A DNA stretch of 64,000 nt, taken from the NCBI RefSeq assembly GCF_000196895.1, contig NC_014297.1:1784295-1848294 (forward strand). Reading direction: 5' to 3'. How positions within the stretch are numbered: position 1 is the stretch's first letter; each line of letters begins with the position of its first letter. This DNA comes from Halalkalicoccus jeotgali B3. Its GTDB lineage: Archaea; Halobacteriota; Halobacteria; Halobacteriales; Halalkalicoccaceae. Of this stretch, positions 26,556 through 35,115 are shown in pieces. The notes under the pieces were generated by a model. That model saw nothing but the letters and a program-made list of their open reading frames with translations. It was not told the DNA's origin and did no database searches. Made by a program: the position numbers and the translations under genes.

Positions 26556-26716
26556 GCGCGTGAGTGTATCACTCCCGGGGTTGAAGCTTTCGGAACAGGG
26601 CTCCTCTATATCATGATCTATCATCGGGAATTCGGTGTTCGAGCTTGACAGAATTGGTAACTCTTATCACATAGTCGGACAGCATATTGGATAGTCACCG
26701 TAACGGTGAGGATATC

Positions 26717-28333
26717 ATGGACGTCAACGAAGCGATCGCGCAGACGCTACGAGAGGAGGGTGTAGAGTACTTGTTCGGGTTCCCGAGCAATCCGCTGTTC
26801 GATACGGATTCGGCGGAGGAGGCGGGGGTTCGATCCATCATCACGCGCCAGGAGCGCACGGCCGTCCACATGGCCGACGCGGTCGGCCGGCTGACCTCCG
26901 GCGAGCAGGTCGGTGCCTTCGCCTGCCAGCACGGGCCGGGCACCGAGAACTCCATCGGCGGCGTCGCCCAGGCCTACGGCGAGTCCGCGCCCATCGTCGC
27001 GGTCCCCGCGGGCTACGACCTGGCGAAGACCGACGTGGATCCGAAGTTCAACTCCCTGGTGAGCTACCAGTCGGTGAGCAAGTCCTGCGAGCAGCTCGCG
27101 GATCCCGAGGCCGTAAGCGAGACGATGCGCCGGGCCTTTAGCTCGGCGCGAAACGGCCGGCCCCGTCCCTCCGTGGTCGAGGTCCCCAAGGACGTCTTCT
27201 ATACGGATCTCGAAGAGGAGTTCGAGTATACGCCCTCGAAAGCACGACGCTCGGGGCCGGACCCGGCCGACGTCGAGACGGCGGCCGAGACGCTGGCCGA
27301 GGCCGAGCGCCCGGTGATCTTCGCCGGACAGGGCGTCCACTACGCGAAGGGCTGGGACGCTCTGAAAGAACTCGCAGAAACCCTCGAAGCGCCGGTGGCG
27401 ACGAGTCTGAACGGGAAGAGCGCGTTCCCCGAGGACCACCCCCTCTCGCTGGGCGCCGCGAGCAAGAGCGAACCGGGACAGCTCACCCACTTCGTCCGGG
27501 AGGCCGACGTGCTGTTCGGGATCGGCTGTTCGTTCACCGAGACCGCTTACGGGCTAACGATGCCCGAAACGAGCGACAAGACGGTGATCCACTCGACGCT
27601 CGATCCGACCGACATCGACAAGGACGTCGTCTCGGACCATTCATTGGTCGGCGACGCCGACCTCACCCTCACAGCGCTGATCGAGGAACTCGACGGCCGC
27701 GTCGACGAGGACCGGGGACGGGCCGACGATGTCGCAAGCGAAATCGAGGAGGTTCGCGAGGAATGGCTCGCCGAGTGGGAGTCCAAACTCACCGCCGAGG
27801 ACACCCCGATCAACCCCTACCGCGTGATCCGCGAACTCGACGAGACGGTCGACAAAGAGGAGGTCGTCATCACCCACGACGCGGGCAACCCGCGCGACTT
27901 CCTCGCGCCCTTCTTCGAAGTCACCGAACCCCTCTCGTATATCGGCTGGGGAAAGACCACTCAGTTGGGCTACGGGCTGGGGCTGACGATGGGTGCGAAG
28001 CTAGTCAATCCGGAGAAGCTCTGCATCAACGTCTGGGGCGACGGCGCGATCGGGATGACGGCCCTCGATCTGGAGACCGCAGCCCGCGAGGACATCCCGA
28101 TCCTCTCGATCCATCTGAGCAACTTCGAGATGGCCTCGTATGACACGCCCTTCGGCGGGCACTGGGCGGACGTCGCGGAGGGGCTTGGCTGCTACGGCGA
28201 GCGCGTCGAGGACCCCGACGAACTCGGGGCCGCCATCGAGCGCGCCATCGAGAAGACCGAGGAGGGCACGCCTGCGCTGCTCGAAGTCATCACCTCGAAG
28301 GAGACCGAACTCTCGCGGCCGGACCTCGAATAA
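26717..28333 (+). CDS. Thiamine diphosphate-dependent enzyme (acetolactate synthase/2-oxoacid decarboxylase superfamily)
   Basis: 538 residues with the three-domain ThDP layout. The N-terminal PYR domain has YLFGFPSNPLFD and RQERTAVHMADAVGRLTS, containing the proton-relay Glu. The central domain has RPVIFAGQGVHYAKGWDALKEL, and the C-terminal PP domain has the cofactor motif WGDGAIGMTALDLETAAREDI followed by HLSN. The catalytic Glu rules out a glyoxylate-carboligase-like loss. The reaction is decarboxylation or carboligation of a 2-oxoacid; which one is not decidable. In the island it could process oxoacids made by the hydroxyacid dehydrogenases, or act on oxalyl-CoA with the next-door class III CoA-transferase. 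GGTGAGG before the ATG is a fair ribosome-binding site. Confidence 0.83.
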   Translation: MDVNEAIAQTLREEGVEYLFGFPSNPLFDTDSAEEAGVRSIITRQERTAVHMADAVGRLTSGEQVGAFACQHGPGTENSIGGVAQAYGESAPIVAVPAGYDLAKTDVDPKFNSLVSYQSVSKSCEQLADPEAVSETMRRAFSSARNGRPRPSVVEVPKDVFYTDLEEEFEYTPSKARRSGPDPADVETAAETLAEAERPVIFAGQGVHYAKGWDALKELAETLEAPVATSLNGKSAFPEDHPLSLGAASKSEPGQLTHFVREADVLFGIGCSFTETAYGLTMPETSDKTVIHSTLDPTDIDKDVVSDHSLVGDADLTLTALIEELDGRVDEDRGRADDVASEIEEVREEWLAEWESKLTAEDTPINPYRVIRELDETVDKEEVVITHDAGNPRDFLAPFFEVTEPLSYIGWGKTTQLGYGLGLTMGAKLVNPEKLCINVWGDGAIGMTALDLETAAREDIPILSIHLSNFEMASYDTPFGGHWADVAEGLGCYGERVEDPDELGAAIERAIEKTEEGTPALLEVITSKETELSRPDLE

Positions 28334-28393
28334 GCACCTCGCCCTCCAAGGGCGACGGGAACGTTTAACATCGACAGCTGAAACCACTACATC

Positions 28394-29653
28394 ATGGAAT
28401 CCGATAGCACGAGTCAGGAGAAGATACTCGACGGGATCACCGTCGTCGATCTGACGACGTTCGTCACCGGCGGTTTCGCCACACTAATGCTCGCGAACCA
28501 GGGCGCTGAGGTCATCAAGGTCGAACGTCCCGAACTCGGCGACGACAGTCGCCACTCGGGCCCGCCGTTCGTCTCGACTGAGAACTACGAAGGGCCCGGA
28601 AAGTCGGCCGCATCCCAGGGCGAGTCGCCGTACTTCTGGACGGTCAACTACGACAAGCAGAGCATCGAACTCAACCTCAAAAGCGAGGAGGGCCTGTCGA
28701 TCTGCAAGGAGCTGATCGAGGAGGCGGACGTCGTCGTCGAGAACTACCGACCGGGCACCGCCGAACGGCTGGGCCTGGGCTACGACGATCTCCAAGATCT
28801 GAACCCCGAACTCGTCTACTGTTCGATCTCCGCCTTCGGCGAAACCGGCCCCTGGAGCGACCGACCGGGCTACGACCTGCTCGTCCAGGGCATGAGCGGG
28901 ATCATGAGCGTCACCGGCGAGGAGGGGGGCGACCCGGTGAAAGTCGGCCTTCCTCAAACGGACCTCATCACGGCGATGTGGGCGGCCTTCGGGATCGTCG
29001 GCGCGCTGTTCCGGCGCGAACGCACGGGCGAGGGCGAGCGTGTCGAGTTGGGAATGCTCGATTCGTCGCTGCCGTGGCTCACCAAACAGGCCGCAAAGGC
29101 GTTCGTCGGCGAGGAAACGAGCAGAATGGGCACTAAAGACCCCGTGCTCGCGCCGTACCAGAGCTATCCCACCGCGGACGGGTATCTGAACGTCGCCTGC
29201 GGAAATCAAAAACTCTGGGAGGGGTTTTGCACCGAAATCGGGCGGGAGGACCTCCTCGAAGACCCCCGCTTTAGCGAGAACGCAGACCGCGTCGAACACA
29301 TGGACGAACTGGAAGGGGAACTCTCGGAGACGCTCCGCGAGCGCACGACCGACGAGTGGGTCGAGACGCTGGCCGAGGAGGCGGGTCTGCCCGTCGGGCC
29401 GGTCTACGAGGTCGATGAGGCACTGGAGAGCGAGCAGGTCGAGGCCCGCGGCGCGGTCGGCTCGCTTTCCCATCCCGCGGCGGGCGAGATCCCGAGCCTC
29501 GAACACCCGCTGAACTTCGAGGGCGCAGACAGCGGGTTCGACGACGCACCGCCGTTGCTCGGCGAGGATACCGAGGCTATCCTCGACCGACTTGGCTACT
29601 CCGAGGAACAGGTTGCGGAGCTGCGTGAAGCGGGTGCGATACCCGACGCGTAG
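28394..29653 (+). CDS. Class III (CaiB/BaiF) CoA-transferase, copy 1
   Basis: 419 residues. GITVVDLTTFVTGGFATLMLANQGAEVIKVE is the classic N-terminal CoA-binding block. NYDKQSIELNLKSEEGL, VVVENYRPGTAERLGLGYDDL and GYDLLVQGMSGIMSVTG follow in family order. The catalytic Asp is in GLPQTDLITAMWAAF. These enzymes move CoA between carboxylates (formate/oxalate, carnitine, succinate/itaconate or mesaconate). It starts 60 bases after the ThDP enzyme gene and is followed by a FAD/Fe-S dehydrogenase, so these are probably co-regulated. The substrate pair cannot be assigned. Confidence 0.9.
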   Translation: MESDSTSQEKILDGITVVDLTTFVTGGFATLMLANQGAEVIKVERPELGDDSRHSGPPFVSTENYEGPGKSAASQGESPYFWTVNYDKQSIELNLKSEEGLSICKELIEEADVVVENYRPGTAERLGLGYDDLQDLNPELVYCSISAFGETGPWSDRPGYDLLVQGMSGIMSVTGEEGGDPVKVGLPQTDLITAMWAAFGIVGALFRRERTGEGERVELGMLDSSLPWLTKQAAKAFVGEETSRMGTKDPVLAPYQSYPTADGYLNVACGNQKLWEGFCTEIGREDLLEDPRFSENADRVEHMDELEGELSETLRERTTDEWVETLAEEAGLPVGPVYEVDEALESEQVEARGAVGSLSHPAAGEIPSLEHPLNFEGADSGFDDAPPLLGEDTEAILDRLGYSEEQVAELREAGAIPDA

Positions 29654-29821
29654 AACGACAGTGAGGTTCGGACGCAACACATTTATCCGTGTGTTACGAT
29701 CTCTCATTCGACACCCAACCGGCGTGACCCGTCCTTGCTGTGTTCCAGCCGGGACCTCTGGGTGCGTCGACGGAATACGGACCGGAACGCGGAGACGATC
29801 ACAGAGGAGACACGCTTGACA

Positions 29822-32797
29822 ATGGCAACAACCGACCGAAACGATCCTGCGACCGACGACCGAGCGAACTACGACTACACGAACGGCGACGTCGAGCGCC
29901 CCGACCTCGTGGCCGACCTCGAAGCCCGTGTTGAGGGCGACGTGCGCTTCGACGAGTACTCCCGGGAGCTGTACGCGACCGACGCCAGCGCCTACGAGGT
30001 CACGCCCATCGGCGTGGTCTTTCCGGCCTCGACCGAGGACATCGCCGCGGTGATGGGCTACTGTGCCGACCGGGAGATTCCCGTGTTGCCCCGTGGCGGC
30101 GGGACGAGCCTCGCGGGCCAGTCGGTCAACGAGGCGGTCGTACTGGACCTCTCCCGATACATGACCGACATCACCGACGTCGATCCCGACGCGATGCGCG
30201 CACGCGCTCAGACCGGCATCACGCTCGGCGAGCTCAACCGCACCCTCGAACCCGAGGGGATCAAGTTCGCGCCCGACCCATCGACGGCCGACCGCAGCGC
30301 CCTCGGGGGTGCCATCGGCAACAACACGACCGGCGCCCACTCGCTGTTGTACGGTAAGACCGACGCCTACGTCGAGGAGTGTGAGGCCGTCCTCTCCGAT
30401 GGCTCGGTCCATACCTTCGGTGAGGTGAGCGTCGAGGAACTGCGCGAAAGCGCCGATCCCGACGGCGAGCTGATCGAGCGGATCCACGCCGAAGTGGTTC
30501 GCATCATCGACGAGGAAAGCGACGCCGTCGCGGAGCGCTACCCGAGCATGAAGCGAAACGTCTCGGGGTACAACCTCGACGTGCTTGTCGAGGAAGCCCG
30601 GGGGGAGGGGGCGACGGAGGAAGGGACAGTGAACCTCGCGCGCCTGTTGGTCGGCAGCGAGGGCACCCTCGCCATCGTCACCGAGGCCGAGGTAGCGCTC
30701 GAAACCATCCCCGAGACGAAGTCGATCGGACTGCTGACCTACCACAGCCTGCTGGAGGCGATGGAGGACGTCGGCCCGATCCTCGAACACGAGCCTGCCG
30801 CCCTCGAAGTGCTCGACGGCGTACTCGTCGACCTCGCGCGCGGGCTCGACGAGTTCAAGGACGTCATCGGGATGTTGCCCGACGAGACCGACACGTTCCT
30901 GCTCGTCGAGTTCTACGCCGATTCCGACGAGGAGCGCCGCGAGAAGGTCGAAACCCTGCTCGAAGACCGAGTGGATGAGATCGCCTTCGACGGCTACGAG
31001 GCCTACGACAAAGAGACCCAGAAGGACTTCTGGAAGATGCGCAAGGCCTCGACGCCGATCCTCCTTTCCAGAACCGGCGACGAGAAACACATCGCCTTCA
31101 TCGAGGACGTCGCCATCCCACCCGAGCACCTCCCCGAGTACACCGCCGACTTCAAGCAGGTCTTCGAGGACCACGACACGTTCGGGAGCTTCTATGCGCA
31201 TGCCGGTCCGGGCTGTATGCACGTCCGCCCACTGATCAACACCAAGACGGCGGAGGGCGTCGAAACGATGGTCTCGATCTCGGACGCCGCAACGGACCTC
31301 GCAGTCAAATATGGCGGCAGCGTTTCCGGGGAGCACGGCGACGGCAGAGCCAGAACCCAGTGGAACAAAAAGCTCTACGGCGAGCACCTCTGGGACGTCT
31401 TCCGCGACCTGAAGACGGCCTTCGACCCCGATTGGTTGTTGAACCCCGGTTCGGTCTGTGGGGACTTCGACATGAGCGAGAACCTCCGGTTCGGCCCGGA
31501 CTACGAGTTCGAGGCGGGCTTCGAGCCCTCGCTCAACTGGGAGAACGACAACGGGTTTCAGGGGATGGCCGAGCTCTGCCATGGGTGTGGCGGCTGTCGT
31601 ACGAGCCAGGACGGTGCGGGCGGGGTGATGTGTCCGACCTATCGCGCCGCCGACGAGGAGATCACGAGTACGAGAGGTCGGGCGAACATGCTCCGGCAAG
31701 CGATGAGCGGCGACTTACCTGACGAAGAGCAGTTCGACGTCGAGTTCATGCACGAGGTGATGGACCTCTGTGTGGGCTGTAAGGGCTGTGCGCGGGACTG
31801 TCCCTCCGAGGTGGACATGGCGAAGATGAAAGTCGAGGTCGAACACGAGTACCTGAAGCGTCACGGGGTCGACCTGCGCTCGCGCGTCTTCGCGCGGATC
31901 GACTGGCTCTCGGATCTCGGGAGCGCGACCGCGCCGCTCTCGAACCTCGCGAGTTCGCTGCCCGGGTCGGGGCTCCTCACCGAGAAGGTGCTGGGGATCG
32001 CCCGCGAGCGCACTCTGCCCGCCTTCGAGCCAGAGACGCTCACCGAGTGGTACGAAAAGCGCGGCCCGAAAGTGAGTGAGGAGCAAGCGGACCGGAAGGT
32101 CCTGCTTTTTCCCGATACGTTCACCGACCACAACAACACGAAGGCGGGTAAGGCCGCAATCGAAGTGCTGGAGGCCGCGAACGTCCACGTGCGGATTCCT
32201 GAGGGTGTGACCGGCAGTGGGCGGCCCGCCCATTCGAAAGGGCTGATCGGCCTCGCGAAGGAGAAGGCCGACCGGAACGTCACCGCGCTCGCACCGGACG
32301 TCAACGCCGACTGGGACGTCGTCGTCGTCGAGCCCTCCGACGCCGTGATGTTCCAGCTCGACTACCGGGACCTGCTCTCGGGTGAGGCGGTCGAACGGAT
32401 CGCACAGAACACCTACGGCGTCATGGAGTACATAGACCGGTTCCGCCTCGACGAGGCGATGAGCTTCGGCGCGCTCGACGAGTCGCTTACGTATCACGGC
32501 CACTGCCACCAGAAGGCGGTCAAGAAGGACCACCACACCGTCGGCGTCCTGCGCCGGGCGGGCTACCGGGTCGACCCCCTCGATTCGGGCTGCTGTGGCA
32601 TGGCGGGCTCCTTCGGCTACGAGGCCGAACACTACTCGATGAGCCAGGCGGTCGGCTCCATGCTGTTCGGCCAGATCGAGGAAAGCAGTGGAGAGAGCGT
32701 CGTCGCCCCCGGCTCGTCGTGTCGCAGTCAGATCGGCGACGAATACGGGGAGAAGCCGCCCCACCCGGTCAGGAAACTCGCCGAGGCGTTGGCTTAA
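29822..32797 (+). CDS. Fused FAD-linked / Fe-S D-2-hydroxyacid dehydrogenase, copy 2
   Basis: 991 residues with the same domain order as the copy at 16843: FAD-binding (LPRGGGTSLAGQSVNEAVVLD; GGAIGNNTTGAHSLLYGKTDAY), FAD-oxidase C-terminal (YAHAGPGCMHVRPLINTK; GEHGDGRARTQWN), Fe-S sites CHGCGGCRTSQDGAGGVMCP and CVGCKGCARDCP, and CCG repeats (HGHCHQK; CCGMAGSFGYEAEH). It is much closer to the copy at 41097 than to copy 1, sharing the GGGTSLAGQSVNEAVVLD and HAGPG forms. The ATG at 29822 follows non-conserved codons. The stop codon overlaps that of the opposing CoA-transferase (TTAA, 32794-32797). Its own substrate, D-lactate, D-malate or D-2-hydroxyglutarate, is undetermined. Confidence 0.9.
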   Translation: MATTDRNDPATDDRANYDYTNGDVERPDLVADLEARVEGDVRFDEYSRELYATDASAYEVTPIGVVFPASTEDIAAVMGYCADREIPVLPRGGGTSLAGQSVNEAVVLDLSRYMTDITDVDPDAMRARAQTGITLGELNRTLEPEGIKFAPDPSTADRSALGGAIGNNTTGAHSLLYGKTDAYVEECEAVLSDGSVHTFGEVSVEELRESADPDGELIERIHAEVVRIIDEESDAVAERYPSMKRNVSGYNLDVLVEEARGEGATEEGTVNLARLLVGSEGTLAIVTEAEVALETIPETKSIGLLTYHSLLEAMEDVGPILEHEPAALEVLDGVLVDLARGLDEFKDVIGMLPDETDTFLLVEFYADSDEERREKVETLLEDRVDEIAFDGYEAYDKETQKDFWKMRKASTPILLSRTGDEKHIAFIEDVAIPPEHLPEYTADFKQVFEDHDTFGSFYAHAGPGCMHVRPLINTKTAEGVETMVSISDAATDLAVKYGGSVSGEHGDGRARTQWNKKLYGEHLWDVFRDLKTAFDPDWLLNPGSVCGDFDMSENLRFGPDYEFEAGFEPSLNWENDNGFQGMAELCHGCGGCRTSQDGAGGVMCPTYRAADEEITSTRGRANMLRQAMSGDLPDEEQFDVEFMHEVMDLCVGCKGCARDCPSEVDMAKMKVEVEHEYLKRHGVDLRSRVFARIDWLSDLGSATAPLSNLASSLPGSGLLTEKVLGIARERTLPAFEPETLTEWYEKRGPKVSEEQADRKVLLFPDTFTDHNNTKAGKAAIEVLEAANVHVRIPEGVTGSGRPAHSKGLIGLAKEKADRNVTALAPDVNADWDVVVVEPSDAVMFQLDYRDLLSGEAVERIAQNTYGVMEYIDRFRLDEAMSFGALDESLTYHGHCHQKAVKKDHHTVGVLRRAGYRVDPLDSGCCGMAGSFGYEAEHYSMSQAVGSMLFGQIEESSGESVVAPGSSCRSQIGDEYGEKPPHPVRKLAEALA

Positions 32798-34002
32798 TCG
32801 GAGCCGAACGCGCCGCCCGCGGTCCACTCCTCCAACGTCGTCTGATCCTCCGCGACCTCCGAGAAGACCTCTTCCGTGTGCTCGCCGAGTCGCGGTGCGG
32901 GCTCCCTGATCTCGGGTTCGTAGTCCGCGAAGTCGATCGGGTGACCCGGGAGCAGGCACTCGCCCCAGTCGGGGTCCTCGTGGGGGATCGTCAGGTCGCG
33001 CGCGTCGGTCTGTTCGTGCTCGACGACGTCCTCAACGTCGTTGATCGGCCCGCAGGGAAAGCCATAGTCTGTGAGCGAATCGAGCCAGTGTTCCGTACTC
33101 TCCGTCTCGAACTCCGATTCGATGATCTCCAGAACCTCCTCGGCATGCTCCTGTCGGTCGTCGTTGGTCGGGTACTCCGCGAGTTCCTCGCGGCCCACCA
33201 ACTCGACGAAATCGTCCCAGCGGTCGTCGCTCGGGACGCCCGTGACGAGCGCTCCATTCGAGGTTTCGAAGCGCTGGTAGGGCACGAGCGTCTGGTGGCT
33301 CGTCCCCTGTGGGCCCGGCACGCTCCCGTCCATCGAGTACTCCGTGAGGTACTCGTTCATGAGCGTCACGATCGAATCGAACAGCCCGACGTCGAACTTG
33401 CCGACGAACTCGTCGCTCCGCTCGCCCATGCGCTCGCGCTCGTAGAGCCGCGTGAGGACGCCCATCGCCGCGAACATCCCCGTCGTGAGGTCGCCGATGG
33501 CCTGGCCCACCTTCACGGGCTGGCCGCCCTCGGGTCCGGTGACGCTCATGATCCCGCCTTCCGCTTGGAGAATGAGGTCGAGACCCGGTTTCTCCTTATA
33601 CGGTCCGCTCTCGCCGTAGCCCTTGATGCTCGCGTAGACGATCCCCGGGTTCTCCTCGCGGAGGTCCTCGTAGCCGATACCGAGTTTGTCGGTGACGCCG
33701 TAGCCGAAGTTCTCGACGAAGACGTCGGCCGCCGAAAGCAGCGATCGGGCGGCCTCGACGCCCGCCTCGCTCTTCAGATCGAGCGTCACCGACCGCTTGT
33801 TCCTGTTGTTCGCCATGAAGTACCCCGACTTCCCTTCGGGGCCGACGCCCTGGGTGCGTGCGGGGTCACCCGCGCCGGGCCGTTCGATCTTCACGACCTC
33901 CGCGCCCATGTCCGCGAGCAACGCGCCACAGAAGGGGCCTGCACGGTGGGCGGTCATCTCGACGACCGACACTCCCGAAAGCGGGCCCTGATTCCCGTTC
34001 AT
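32794..34002 (-). CDS. Class III (CaiB/BaiF) CoA-transferase, copy 2
   Basis: 402 residues. GVSVVEMTAHRAGPFCGALLADMGAEVVKIERP starts the protein. ANNRNKRSVTLDLKSEAGVEAARSLL and VFVENFGYGVTDKLGIGYEDL follow, and the catalytic Asp is in GQAIGDLTTGMFAAMG. Despite the shared family it is clearly different from copy 1, so a distinct acyl pair is likely. The gene lies 2 bases downstream of the crotonase gene on the same strand, i.e. one transcription unit. The start at 34002 (MNGNQGPLSG) is chosen by homology. Confidence 0.9.
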   Translation of the reverse strand: MNGNQGPLSGVSVVEMTAHRAGPFCGALLADMGAEVVKIERPGAGDPARTQGVGPEGKSGYFMANNRNKRSVTLDLKSEAGVEAARSLLSAADVFVENFGYGVTDKLGIGYEDLREENPGIVYASIKGYGESGPYKEKPGLDLILQAEGGIMSVTGPEGGQPVKVGQAIGDLTTGMFAAMGVLTRLYERERMGERSDEFVGKFDVGLFDSIVTLMNEYLTEYSMDGSVPGPQGTSHQTLVPYQRFETSNGALVTGVPSDDRWDDFVELVGREELAEYPTNDDRQEHAEEVLEIIESEFETESTEHWLDSLTDYGFPCGPINDVEDVVEHEQTDARDLTIPHEDPDWGECLLPGHPIDFADYEPEIREPAPRLGEHTEEVFSEVAEDQTTLEEWTAGGAFGSD

Positions 34003-34004
34003 GC

Positions 34005-34787
34005 TCACTCGTCCTCGTTGAACTCGTCGACCAGTTCCCGGCGCTCGTCGGTGGCGAACTGCTCCCACCAGAGGTCGGCTTCGAACTCCCGGGCGTCGGC
34101 CGCGTCGGTCGCGTCCGCCGCGTAGTTGAGCGCGCGCTTCGAGTTCTTGACCGCCTTCCGCCCTGTGTCCTGGATCCCGTCGATGATTCCCTGTACCGTT
34201 TCGTCAAGCTCCTCGCGCGCAACGGCGTGGTTGATCAGCCCGATCCGCTCGGCCTCGGCGGCATCGACGTAGCCCGCGGTGAAGACCAGTTCCTTGGCTT
34301 TGGCCTCGCCGACGAGTTCGATCGCCCGCTTGTTCGCCCCTCCTGTCGGTATCTGGCCGATGTTCGCGGTCGGCACGCCGAACTTCGCGTCCTCGACCGC
34401 CACACGGAGGTCACAGAACATCGCGAGGATCAGCCCGCCACCCACACAATACCCGTTGATCTTCGCGATCACGGGCGCGTGACAGTGCAGGGCCTTCCGG
34501 TACATCTCGTAGAACAGTTCCTGGCGGTCCTGCTGGTGGGCGTGGTCCTCGGTCGTGCCGGCGTATTCCGTTATATCCGCGCCCGCAGAGAAGGCGTCCT
34601 CGCCCTCTCCCGTGATGACGACCGCATCGATCTTCCTGTCGAGTTGGATCTCGTCGAAGGCGCGCGAGAGGTCCAGCATTACCTCGTCGTTCAACGCGTT
34701 GTACACCTCGGGGCGGTGGAACTCGATCGTAGCGACGCTGTCTTCGACATCGACGCTGATGCTCTCGTAGGCCGTATAGCTGACCAT
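34005..34787 (-). CDS. Crotonase superfamily protein lacking both classical hydratase glutamates
   Basis: 260 residues with the crotonase fold: ATIEFHRPEVYNALNDEV, the oxyanion-hole segment GEDAFSAGADITEYAG, and INGYCVGGGLILAMFCDLRVA. Compared with enoyl-CoA hydratase, the two catalytic Glu positions (GGGCELAM and GQPE) are Ile and Thr here (GGGLILAM, GVPT). Simple syn-hydration by the canonical mechanism is therefore doubtful; isomerase, decarboxylase, hydrolase or another crotonase chemistry is possible. It is in an operon with the CoA-transferase 2 bases downstream, so it acts on the CoA ester that enzyme forms. A multi-hairpin segment lies just upstream. Confidence 0.85.
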   Translation of the reverse strand: MVSYTAYESISVDVEDSVATIEFHRPEVYNALNDEVMLDLSRAFDEIQLDRKIDAVVITGEGEDAFSAGADITEYAGTTEDHAHQQDRQELFYEMYRKALHCHAPVIAKINGYCVGGGLILAMFCDLRVAVEDAKFGVPTANIGQIPTGGANKRAIELVGEAKAKELVFTAGYVDAAEAERIGLINHAVAREELDETVQGIIDGIQDTGRKAVKNSKRALNYAADATDAADAREFEADLWWEQFATDERRELVDEFNEDE

Positions 34788-35115
34788 GTGGAGTCACCGC
34801 ACACCCGGGGGAAAAGTCTTCCCGAAAGCCCTCGGCCGGACTTGGCAGTTCGACCTCGCCCTTTGCATTTCCCAAGAAAAGACCGCTTCGCGGTCCTTTC
34901 GGGTCCCGAAAATCGAAGATTTCCGAGGACCGCCAGGCCGCATTGCGAGCAGTCCGGATTCGAACTGCTCGCTGGGGACGCCAGCCCTTCCCCGCCCCAC
35001 TCGCGGTGCCGTCGGGAGTGACGGCACCGCTCGCGCCGGCCATAGCGAGGACCCTCCCGAACTCACGCTCCGACTCCGTAACGGCTTAATCCTCTCCCCG
35101 GATGTGTGCGAGTGC
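34788..35115. other. 328-bp divergent intergenic region
   Basis: It lies between the crotonase (minus strand) and the tartrate/malate dehydrogenase (plus strand). A frame is open through it on both strands, but neither matches a known family and the sequence is dominated by inverted repeats (see the hairpin cluster entry). No convincing TATA box was found next to either start; CGGCTTAAT at about 35083 might serve the plus-strand gene. Confidence 0.5.
34876..35030 (-). ncRNA. Cluster of four hairpins, candidate minus-strand structured RNA or leader
   Basis: Four stem-loops in 155 bases: 35003-35030 (11-bp perfect stem GCGGTGCCGTC/GACGGCACCGC), 34945-34972 (9-bp stem GCGAGCAGT/ACTGCTCGC, extendable), about 34902-34929 (GGTCC outer stem with an inner CGGAAATC/GATTTTCG stem on the minus strand), and 34876-34900 (11-bp stem around a 3-base loop). 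In three of them, the single imperfect pair is A-C on the plus strand but G-U on the minus strand, so only a minus-strand RNA forms them fully. It could be the leader of the crotonase/CoA-transferase operon, an independent small RNA or a mobile miniature element. Confidence 0.45.

Noticed and set aside
26717-28333. Assignment of the ThDP enzyme as oxalyl-CoA decarboxylase or glyoxylate carboligase
   Set aside because: Both are attractive from context, but the sequence has the ordinary catalytic Glu, unlike carboligase, and no feature seen distinguishes oxalyl-CoA decarboxylase from other 2-oxoacid decarboxylases.
16840-32797. Very long open minus-strand frames opposite the FAD/Fe-S dehydrogenase genes (for example 16840-19902 and 28484-31699)
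   Set aside because: They encode Arg/His/Val-rich sequence with no family motifs, and mirror genes with clear catalytic and Fe-S motifs. GC-rich codon bias leaves the antisense frame open by chance.
34945-34990. tRNA-like T-arm (GGATTCGAAC) in the hairpin cluster
   Set aside because: No D-arm, anticodon arm or acceptor stem can be folded around it, and the stem partners belong to the 9-bp hairpin.
34791-35115. N-terminal extension of the tartrate/malate dehydrogenase from 34786
   Set aside because: The extension of 110 codons crosses the hairpin cluster, has no similarity to the family, and the protein starts normally at 35116.
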